Positions 44,781 to 51,954 of a stretch of DNA of 64,000 nucleotides are shown here, piece by piece (positions within the stretch are counted from its first letter, which is position 1; each line of letters begins with the position of its first letter). Below the pieces are notes generated by a model that was not told where the DNA came from, made no database searches, and was given only the letters and a program-made list of their open reading frames with translations. The translations under genes were made by a program, and so were the position numbers. Source of the DNA: Pacificimonas pallii (GTDB lineage: Bacteria > Pseudomonadota > Alphaproteobacteria > Sphingomonadales > Sphingomonadaceae); the NCBI RefSeq assembly GCF_019204005.1, contig NZ_JAGSPA010000003.1, positions 248,001-312,000 of the forward strand, written 5' to 3'.

Positions 44781-45755
44781 ATGAACATCTCCTTTCACAC
44801 CGAAGAGTGGCCCGTCAAAAAGCCGCTCGTGATCACCGGCCATAAATTTAACGAACATCACGCGTTTGTCGCAGAGGTCGAAAGCGGCGGTTTCGTAGGA
44901 CGCGGCGAATCTTTCGGCGTTTATTATCTCGGAGAAACATCCAGGACCCTCGCGCTTCAGGCGGAGAGCTTTCTGGATGATTTCAGCGGAGACATGACAC
45001 GCGAAGCGGTTCATCAGTCGCTTCCGGCGGGCGGCCTGCGAAATGCGCTCGACTGCGCGTTGTGGGACTTGGCGGCCAAAAAGGCCGGCAAGCGTGCCTG
45101 GGAACTGGCCCGGATTGAGCTTGCTCCTGTCGAAACGGTCTACACGATTGGCATCGACACCATTGCGGCCATGGCGGACGATGCCCGCCGCAAGAGCAAT
45201 CAGCGGATCCTCAAGGTGAAGCTGAACGATGATCAGCCGGTTGAGCGCCTGCAAGCGATCAGGGACGCCCGCCCCGACGCCGAAATTGTTGTCGATGCGA
45301 ACCAGGGCTGGAACATCGGGTCCCTCGAACGCTACCTGCCCCAGCTTGAGAAGATGAAAATCGCGATGATCGAACAGCCGCTGCCGCGCGGGGGGGATCA
45401 GGACCTCAATGGCCATGCCTATCCCATCCGGATTTGCGCCGATGAATCGTTTCTGACATTCGGTGACCTCGACTATGCCGCCGAGCGATATCAGATGCTC
45501 AACATCAAACTTGATAAGGCCGGAGGCTTGACCGAAGGGCTACGCATCGCGCGTGAGGCAAAGGCGCGCGGCATCGACCTCATGGTCGGAAGCATGGGCG
45601 GTACGTCGCTGGCGATGGCACCCGCCTATATCGTCGCTCAGTTCTGCGAATTTGTCGATATAGATGGTCCGCTGCTGGCGAAATATGACCGTCAACCCGG
45701 CATGGTCTACGACAATGGGATGGTCTCACCCCCTCGCGCCCAGCTCTGGGGCTGA
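44781..45755 (+). CDS. dgcA: N-acetyl-D-Glu racemase / dipeptide epimerase family
   Basis: 324 residues, muconate-lactonising subgroup of the enolase superfamily. Catalytic K145-x-K147 (ILKVKLND), metal ligands D172 (VVDANQGWN), E198 (MIEQPL) and D221 (ICADES), second acid/base K243-x-D245 (NIKLDKAGG), and 'VGSMGGTSLAMAPA' near the end. Classically annotated as L-Ala-D/L-Glu epimerase; relatives working with DgcN racemise N-acetyl-D-Glu to N-acetyl-L-Glu. A dgcN-like gene lies 13.8 kb downstream, which favours DgcA. Epimerase on muropeptide-derived Ala-Glu stays possible. Confidence 0.75.
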   Translation: MNISFHTEEWPVKKPLVITGHKFNEHHAFVAEVESGGFVGRGESFGVYYLGETSRTLALQAESFLDDFSGDMTREAVHQSLPAGGLRNALDCALWDLAAKKAGKRAWELARIELAPVETVYTIGIDTIAAMADDARRKSNQRILKVKLNDDQPVERLQAIRDARPDAEIVVDANQGWNIGSLERYLPQLEKMKIAMIEQPLPRGGDQDLNGHAYPIRICADESFLTFGDLDYAAERYQMLNIKLDKAGGLTEGLRIAREAKARGIDLMVGSMGGTSLAMAPAYIVAQFCEFVDIDGPLLAKYDRQPGMVYDNGMVSPPRAQLWG

Positions 45756-45820
45756 AGGGGATGAGGGGCACAACCTTCGCGCGTCGCGCTCTCCAGCCTT
45801 CAGCTCCGTCAGAATAGCCG

Positions 45821-46954
45821 GTGGAATTTCTGCAAATATCGCCCAATGATGGCTTCACGCTCTTTGCGGTCCTATGCCTGATCATTGCGATCTCCAGCCA
45901 TCTTGAGAAGACACGCTGGGGGGCGAAGATCTCCGGCCCGGGCCTGGTGATCGCGATATCGATTGCGGCGACGCATGCCGCGATCCTGCCGCGTCAGGCC
46001 CCGCTTTACGACTTGATCTGGCAGATTTTTGTGCCGCTTGCGATCGCGCTGTTCCTGTTGAAGGCCGACCTGATCGGCATCTATCAAAAGGGCGGAAGGG
46101 TACTGATCGCGTTCATTCTGGGCGCCCTTGGCGCGAGCGTAGGCGCCGTTCTGGGCGGATACGCTCTCGATCTGGGCGCGAATGAAAACAAGCTGATCGC
46201 GGTCTTCGCGGCCACATATACCGGTGGCTCGCTCAATTTCGCTGCCACCGCCGAAGCCGTCGATTTCAAACAATCGTCCGAGCTTTCCGCCGCATTGGCC
46301 GTCGATAATGTGATCGGAACCCTCTACATCATTCTGACGATCTGGCTGGGAGGCTGGGCCGTCCTGAAACGGAGATTTCACTGGGGCGCCGAGACGGCCG
46401 ATAATGCCGGTACCGACAATGGCGAAAGCCATTCGCCCCCCACCCTCAGCGATCTTCTCACCATGCTTGCGCTGGCGGCGGTCGCCTGCGTCATCGGCAT
46501 CAAATTCGCCGACTATCTCGGCCTGGACAGCTTCGCGGTGCTGTTCATTACCGTGATCGCCGTCGGGGCAGCCACGATTGGCCGCAACAGGTTAAGGTCG
46601 TTCAAGGGTGAAGATATCCTCGCGATGATCTTGCTCTACATGTTCTTCGCCGTCGTCGGGGCGGGATCCGATATTTCGGAAATGCTCTCGACACCGCCCG
46701 CAACTTTCCTGCTGGTCGGCTCGATAATCGGCACGCACTTCCTTTTCCTGTTCGTCGGTGGCTACCTGTTGAAGCTGAATTACCGCGAGTTGATCATTGC
46801 CTCTTTGGCCTGTATTTCCGGCCCACCGGTCGCGGCGGCAATCGCAGTGTCGTTTGGCTGGCGCGAGCATATTCTGCCAGGCATCGCCACCGGCGTGTTG
46901 GGATATGTCGTTGGCACCTTCATCGGCGTGGGCCTGTTTCACATGCTTGGCTAG
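45821..46954 (+). CDS. DUF819 family membrane protein (candidate carrier)
   Basis: 377 residues from GTG 45821 with no clear ribosome site. About ten membrane helices; 'ATYTGGSLNFAATAEA' and 'LAVDNVIGTLYIILTIWL' in the middle and 'CISGPPVAAAIAVSFGW' near the end are typical of the YjcL-like DUF819 family. Function is not established; its place 65 bp after dgcA suggests import or export of a glutamate-related acid or dipeptide. Confidence 0.8.
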   Translation: MEFLQISPNDGFTLFAVLCLIIAISSHLEKTRWGAKISGPGLVIAISIAATHAAILPRQAPLYDLIWQIFVPLAIALFLLKADLIGIYQKGGRVLIAFILGALGASVGAVLGGYALDLGANENKLIAVFAATYTGGSLNFAATAEAVDFKQSSELSAALAVDNVIGTLYIILTIWLGGWAVLKRRFHWGAETADNAGTDNGESHSPPTLSDLLTMLALAAVACVIGIKFADYLGLDSFAVLFITVIAVGAATIGRNRLRSFKGEDILAMILLYMFFAVVGAGSDISEMLSTPPATFLLVGSIIGTHFLFLFVGGYLLKLNYRELIIASLACISGPPVAAAIAVSFGWREHILPGIATGVLGYVVGTFIGVGLFHMLG

Positions 46955-46968
46955 CCCGAAAAGACCAA

Positions 46969-46984
46969 TGGCAAGGCATTGCCA
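46969..46984 (+). terminator. short hairpin after the DUF819 gene
   Basis: TGGCAA (46969-46974) pairs with TTGCCA (46979-46984) around GGCA, 15 bp beyond the stop and between convergent genes. Weak, no T-run. Confidence 0.3.
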
Positions 46985-47011
46985 CCAGGCGGGTCAGTCC
47001 GTTTGCGATAC

Positions 47012-47515
47012 CTAGCGGGCGTCTTCACCCGATCTCGATCCATTAACCAGATCGGATATCGGATAGCCGGTGTCATTCTTGATCGGCTTGGTAACGATAT
47101 AGGTGAAATATTCCGATATGCCGATATTGCTATCCAGCAGTTCATCCATGAACGCCTGATATTGATTGATGTCGTTCGCGACGACCTTCATGATATAGTC
47201 GATCCCGCCACCAAGGGCATGACATTCAATGATCTCGCCGTGCCGTCTTATCGCACGCTCAAACACCTGAAAGTCCGTTGCCCGGTGGGCGCCCAGTTTG
47301 ACCGTCACATAGAAAATGCAGACATGCGCGATCTGGAGGATGTCAACCTCAGCGCGATAGCGGCTGATTAATTTAGCCTTTTCGAGGCGCTTGACGCGTT
47401 CATGGCAAGGACTTTGTGACAGTCCCACCATCTCGGACAGTGTGCTGCGGGTGATGCGCCCATTGTCCTGCATCGCCTCCAAAATGGCAATGTCGATGCG
47501 GTCTAGCTTATACAT
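47012..47515 (-). CDS. Lrp/AsnC family transcriptional regulator
   Basis: 167 residues. N-terminal helix-turn-helix 'MYKLDRIDIAILEAMQDNGR' and 'LSEMVGLSQSPCHERVKRLE', then a RAM domain with 'ALGGGIDYIMKVVANDINQY'. Intact, unlike the paralogue at 43937. Lrp/AsnC proteins respond to amino acids and often control adjacent catabolic genes. Convergent with the dgcA-DUF819 pair, so it may have taken over their control. Confidence 0.9.
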   Translation of the reverse strand: MYKLDRIDIAILEAMQDNGRITRSTLSEMVGLSQSPCHERVKRLEKAKLISRYRAEVDILQIAHVCIFYVTVKLGAHRATDFQVFERAIRRHGEIIECHALGGGIDYIMKVVANDINQYQAFMDELLDSNIGISEYFTYIVTKPIKNDTGYPISDLVNGSRSGEDAR

Positions 47516-47560
47516 AGTGCCGGTTTCGTGCGATAAATGTGAGGCGGGTCAATCATTTTC

Positions 47561-47588
47561 CATACTTTCAAACGATCGGAAACGTATG
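47561..47588. promoter_or_regulatory. imperfect inverted repeat upstream of the Lrp/AsnC gene
   Basis: CATAC-TTTC (47561-47569) mirrors GAAA-C-GTATG (47579-47588) with one inserted base. It is 46-73 bp upstream of the ATG at 47515 and is a candidate autoregulatory Lrp site. Confidence 0.35.
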
Positions 47589-47772
47589 CGCGGAGTTCGA
47601 AGCGTGTCAACTTAATGACGTGCGACGCCCAGTGAGCAGCCCGATGCCCCCCTCCATCCCCGGTGCCTGTTCACGCCCTGTGTGCTGGCCCCGATAAGGC
47701 GCCAGACAACCATCGCTCCCGCTGCGCGCCTTTCGCCGGGGCAATCATCATGCCGAACATAAGAGGCGGGGT

Positions 47773-49686
47773 TCACGCGTAATACTGGAACCCCAGTATG
47801 TTCCAGTAGGCATAAAAGAACACCATATAAAGCGCGCATATCGCGACGAAACTGTTGCGCAATCGCTGAAGTAATCCTGCCCCCTTTTCCTGTGAAAGCC
47901 ACAATCTCACATTCGCCACCAGAAGGTAGATTGTCGCCAGCGATGCCAGGATCGGGAATAACAGCCATATCTTGAAGGCGAGCGGAATAGCGTAAGACAG
48001 GCTATCGGCCAAAAGCACCATCACCAAAACCATGCCTAGGATCGCGACCAGATGGAGCGACGCCGCCAGCAACGCGGCGCGCTCGGCCCGTTTTCTCGCG
48101 CCGATCAGAGACTTGAATGCCGACCGCTGAAACAACTGCCGCAAAAGAACGAATATGAACACGGCGGTGCAAAGAACCAGCAACGGAATATGGTTCGTCC
48201 CGTCGGCCAGAAGCGACGCCTTGAAATAGGACGTATATGGTAGAGATTCGACGTAGAGGCCGCTGATATCGCCGTTCCCATCTTCCTGAAAAGCAATGCG
48301 CTGGTCTCCATGCGTTTCGCGGAAGAGATTCTTGCCGATCTCTACGAATTCGGTGTCGCCTGCGACCAGCAGGGTGTTGCGGTCGGTCGCCTCAACCGAG
48401 ATTCCGCCGAGCAGCTGCGTCAGTTTTTCAATGTTTGAGAAGTTGGATCGCCATGAAACATAGGTCCCGGCATAGCGTTCGGATCGCATGTGAAAATCAG
48501 CCGGTGCCGCAGGCTTCCCGATCTCGCGGGGGAAGGCGACGTCGTAGATCGTCGACACCAGCGCCTCTGTGACAATCGCGCCATCGGGGCCGGTGAAGGT
48601 CGCGAATATGATGATGTCATTCGCCAGGTCGATCGCCAATTGGGAATGGAACAGGTTGGTATTCCCGCCATGGCCGACGAGCCGCACACCGTTTTGCGCG
48701 GTTTCCAGAAATCCGAGCGTCATCCCGTTCAGGCGATCATCCTGCGAGAAATGGCGTGACAGCATCTGCTTCACCGTATCGCTTCGCAGAATTCTCTTGC
48801 CGTCAAGAGCGCCGCCCGCCTTGATCGCACGGGCAAACAGGATCATGTCGGCCAGGGTCGCGGATGCGGATCCTGCCGGGGCGAAACTGGATATCACTTC
48901 GAACGGCTGGGGCTCGAAAGCGAGCCCCTCATGCCGATAGCCAATGGCAAGGTTGCCAGCCATGCTGGTCGGCACAGGTTCGACGAATGTGGAATTCTTC
49001 ATTCCCAGAACATCGAAAATGTTTTTCTGAACATATTCCTCGAATGACATGCCGGAAATCGTCGCGACGATATGGCCTGCAAGGGCGGTCGCGTAATTCG
49101 AATAGGCCACCTGAACGCCGGGCGGATTCACCCGTTTCGGTTCATAGCGGACCATTGCCTGATCCATGGGAAGGGCGCGGCTGCGGTCATTGATGATAAG
49201 GTAGCCCATACCGCCCGTTTCAAAGCCCGCACTGTGCGTCATGATATGCCGCATGGTGACAGGCTGGCCGGGATAGGTATCCTTGATCTGAAAATTCTTG
49301 AGGTACGCGTTCACATCCCTGTCGAGGTCGAGCCGGCCTGTCTCGACAAGCTGCATGACCGACACCCAGGTGAACAGCTTCGATATGGAGCCTGGCCGAA
49401 ATAGCGTCGTTTCCGGGTCGACGGGGATATCTCGCTCGATATTCTGTTTCCCGTAACCCTTTGACAGGATCACCTCGTCGTTTCTGACGATCATGACGGC
49501 GCCGGACGGCACCGAATGCTCTTCCATCAGCGGGATCGCAACGCCATCGGCAAGCGCGGCCATCGTCGCCGGAGCGAATATGTCGTTCCGCTCCTGCGCA
49601 TGGCTCACGCCCCCGCCCGATGCGGCAGCACAAAGCGCGAGGAAAAGCATCGTCATCGCCCGCACGGCTGTGATCGTGGATAGCAT
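47773..49686 (-). CDS. exported serine hydrolase with C-terminal membrane domain
   Basis: 637 residues from ATG 49686 (a GTG stands just before it). Signal peptide 'MTMLFLALCAAASGGGVSHA'. Beta-lactamase/D,D-peptidase fold: S-x-x-K in 'RPGSISKLFTW', Y-x-N in 'VAYSNYATALAG' and a late 'VGHGGNTNLF'. After an FmtA/Pab87-like linker domain, about five helices follow (from 'LLVLCTAVFIFVLLRQLF' to the C-terminus), a layout known for membrane-bound D-peptidase-like proteins. A 13-nt G-tract precedes its ribosome site. Possibly hydrolyses D-amino-acid peptides in the periplasm. Confidence 0.82.
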   Translation of the reverse strand: MLSTITAVRAMTMLFLALCAAASGGGVSHAQERNDIFAPATMAALADGVAIPLMEEHSVPSGAVMIVRNDEVILSKGYGKQNIERDIPVDPETTLFRPGSISKLFTWVSVMQLVETGRLDLDRDVNAYLKNFQIKDTYPGQPVTMRHIMTHSAGFETGGMGYLIINDRSRALPMDQAMVRYEPKRVNPPGVQVAYSNYATALAGHIVATISGMSFEEYVQKNIFDVLGMKNSTFVEPVPTSMAGNLAIGYRHEGLAFEPQPFEVISSFAPAGSASATLADMILFARAIKAGGALDGKRILRSDTVKQMLSRHFSQDDRLNGMTLGFLETAQNGVRLVGHGGNTNLFHSQLAIDLANDIIIFATFTGPDGAIVTEALVSTIYDVAFPREIGKPAAPADFHMRSERYAGTYVSWRSNFSNIEKLTQLLGGISVEATDRNTLLVAGDTEFVEIGKNLFRETHGDQRIAFQEDGNGDISGLYVESLPYTSYFKASLLADGTNHIPLLVLCTAVFIFVLLRQLFQRSAFKSLIGARKRAERAALLAASLHLVAILGMVLVMVLLADSLSYAIPLAFKIWLLFPILASLATIYLLVANVRLWLSQEKGAGLLQRLRNSFVAICALYMVFFYAYWNILGFQYYA

Positions 49687-49697
49687 CACTTAATCTT

Positions 49698-49710
49698 CCC
49701 CCCCCCCCCC
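49698..49710 (-). repeat. 13-nt homopolymer upstream of the serine hydrolase
   Basis: Thirteen consecutive C on the plus strand (G on the coding strand), ending 11 bp before ATG 49686 and abutting AAGA, so it forms part of or overlaps the Shine-Dalgarno region. Homopolymers of this length mutate readily by slippage. Confidence 0.85.
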
Positions 49711-49757
49711 GAAAATACGGCGTTCAGCACAAGGCAGCCATGGCCATATGGCCTCGC

Positions 49758-51173
49758 TTACTTCGGCAAGTCCGGCGTTTTGCCTTTGGATTTTTCGATC
49801 TTCTCTTCAAGAACCGCGACCGCCTGATCGACACCGCGCCGCAAAAAGCTTTCAAGTGTGTCGTTATCGGCGGGCGCCAGCGCCATGTCTGGCGGGATGC
49901 CCACGCCCTCATAGGATTTGCCGTCGGACGCGATGTACACTTCGTTCGACATCGTCACGCCCCAGCCATTGGGCAGCTTGAATTCCAGAACGTCCGAAAG
50001 GCCGCCGCCAGTGCGTTCGCCAATGGTGGTGACATTCGGCAAAGCTTGCATCGCCAGCGTGAAGATTTCCGCCGCGCTGAAAGTATCGCTACCCTGAAGG
50101 TAAACCACCGGGCCAGAAAAAGCGCGATCACCCCTGCTTGACACGTAGATGCGCTGCTTTGGCGTGAAACCGGACTCCAGACGGGCTTTCTTCGTGAACG
50201 CCAGCACATTGGCGCTCGTCAGATATTCCGCGATCGCAAGGGCGACCTGATCATAGCCGCCCGGGTTCCAGCGCGCGTCGACGATGATGCCTTTCACATC
50301 ATGAAGGTCTTTCAGCGCCTCCTGCATGACCGCATCGACGACGCGCTGCCGGTCAGCCGACGGCGCGCCTTCCGCCGCGAATCCATACATCCCGTCAATG
50401 CCGATATAGCCGATGTCGCCGCCTATTCGCCCCCAGCTTACCGGTTTGGCCGTCGCCGAACCTTGCCGGCTTCCCTTCAGATAGTGGGAATCGATCGTCC
50501 GCGTTATTCTGGCCAGCGGCTCGGATTCATAAATGCTGAAAGTATCGCTGTCGGGCAGTTCCTTCGCCGCCAGCGCATGCAGCGTTCCGCGCTTTCCGGA
50601 CCTGAACATCCGGTCACCCGCCTCCAGCATAACATGGCCGTCATCCAGCAGGGTGAGCATCTCCACGAAAATGGCATAAAGATCGTCTTCGCTCGTGCTC
50701 TTCGTGACCGAAGGCCGGTACTTTTCGTAAACAGACTGCCAATCGACATTGTGCAGATCAAAAAACGCATAATGCTCATTATACGCCTGCCAGAAGGCTT
50801 CAAAATTCTGTTCAGGGTCAAGGCTGGGCGCGGTCGGACAATTGTCCGGCAGATTGGGAAGGCGTTCAAAGTCGTAACGCGTGATGCCGTCGCTCACATG
50901 GAAACTGAGCCTGTCCGCCTCCGTACGGTCGATACGCGTCAGATCGTTCTCCAGCGCCGCATTCACATCTTCCGAAGCCTTGGCGCAGCTTCGACTGGTA
51001 TAGTGGTACAGCTGGGGCTTGCCCTCCTTGACCTCCAGCACATAACCATATCCCTGCGAGCGCCAGACGCCGTCCATATGGTGAGTGGCGGCCCGCGTGG
51101 CCTGACTAGACAAAACTCCTGCCGTCGCCAGTAAAAAAGCGAGCGATTTCAATAGGCGGTGATTGCGCTTCAT
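49758..51173 (-). CDS. exported S41 family peptidase
   Basis: 471 residues from ATG 51173 (AAGGAGG upstream); the longer frame to 51260 adds no signal. Signal peptide 'LLKSLAFLLATAGVLSSQA'. C-terminal-processing/tricorn-core fold: 'IIVDARWNPGGYDQVALAIA', the nucleophile in 'YLQGSDTFSAAEIFTLAM' and 'TIGERTGGGLSDV'. No PDZ domain is obvious. A periplasmic peptidase that would degrade imported or envelope peptides. Confidence 0.85.
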   Translation of the reverse strand: MKRNHRLLKSLAFLLATAGVLSSQATRAATHHMDGVWRSQGYGYVLEVKEGKPQLYHYTSRSCAKASEDVNAALENDLTRIDRTEADRLSFHVSDGITRYDFERLPNLPDNCPTAPSLDPEQNFEAFWQAYNEHYAFFDLHNVDWQSVYEKYRPSVTKSTSEDDLYAIFVEMLTLLDDGHVMLEAGDRMFRSGKRGTLHALAAKELPDSDTFSIYESEPLARITRTIDSHYLKGSRQGSATAKPVSWGRIGGDIGYIGIDGMYGFAAEGAPSADRQRVVDAVMQEALKDLHDVKGIIVDARWNPGGYDQVALAIAEYLTSANVLAFTKKARLESGFTPKQRIYVSSRGDRAFSGPVVYLQGSDTFSAAEIFTLAMQALPNVTTIGERTGGGLSDVLEFKLPNGWGVTMSNEVYIASDGKSYEGVGIPPDMALAPADNDTLESFLRRGVDQAVAVLEEKIEKSKGKTPDLPK

Positions 51174-51276
51174 AGCCTTGTCAAACCTCCTTGGCGTGAA
51201 CGTTCTGGGGATCGGAAAAGCCGCCCGGTGATGGCGGGCGGAACAATGGCGCCCCGGCATCGCGATAAGACAATCA

Positions 51277-51843
51277 TCATGACTGGCCGCCCTTCCGCCA
51301 ATCCGCGGACTTTAGCTCGAATAAGGCAGCGTCACGAACATACCCGGTCCAGGTCGTCATGTCCTTTCGCAGAATGGAAATCTGACGCGCTCCCAGTTTT
51401 TCAACCGCGCGCATCGACCGTCCGTTGCGCGTGTCGATCCTGAACGCGATCGTGTGAAACCCGCTTGCAAAGGCATGGTCGATCATCAGTGTCTTCATGA
51501 TCCGGTTGAACGATGTGCCGCGAACCAAAGGGGAAATGTAGGTACCGCCGATCTCGACGATGCCTTTCTCGGGGTCAGGCTTCAGAAAGTGGGTCATGCC
51601 CACGACCCGGTCTTCGTGAAGAACGGCGAACCGCAGATAATCTGTCATGGTCGACAACATGGCGACCGAACGGTCGAAATGTTCCCCAAGCATCGATATC
51701 GGATAAATATCCCAGATATACTCATCTTCCGCGCAGGCCGCGCGCAGTCCCTCGATGTGGCTGTCGTCAAAGGGAACCAGGCGGACGGCCCCGTCGGAAA
51801 GCGAAACCAGCAGCTTCAGGGTCTTTTCGTCAGACGATGTCAT
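51277..51843 (-). CDS. GNAT family N-acetyltransferase
   Basis: 188 residues from ATG 51843 with GGAG six bases upstream. RimJ/RimL-like: 'LVPFDDSHIEGLRAACAEDE', 'GGTYISPLVRGTSFNRIMKT' and 'FRIDTRNGRSMRAVEKLGA' with the N-x-R-S. Lies between the M14 peptidase and S41 peptidase genes on the same strand. Substrate unknown; might acetylate amino acids or peptides released by the neighbours, which is speculation. Confidence 0.85.
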   Translation of the reverse strand: MTSSDEKTLKLLVSLSDGAVRLVPFDDSHIEGLRAACAEDEYIWDIYPISMLGEHFDRSVAMLSTMTDYLRFAVLHEDRVVGMTHFLKPDPEKGIVEIGGTYISPLVRGTSFNRIMKTLMIDHAFASGFHTIAFRIDTRNGRSMRAVEKLGARQISILRKDMTTWTGYVRDAALFELKSADWRKGGQS

Positions 51844-51954
51844 TTTGATCTCCGCAGACCGGGACATATTTCGGCAGTCGAAAACCGCAGCCATGACGCG
51901 CAGCCGCCAAGCCATTCTGACGCGCCAATGGGGCCAGGACGGCGTCGCGGTGTC

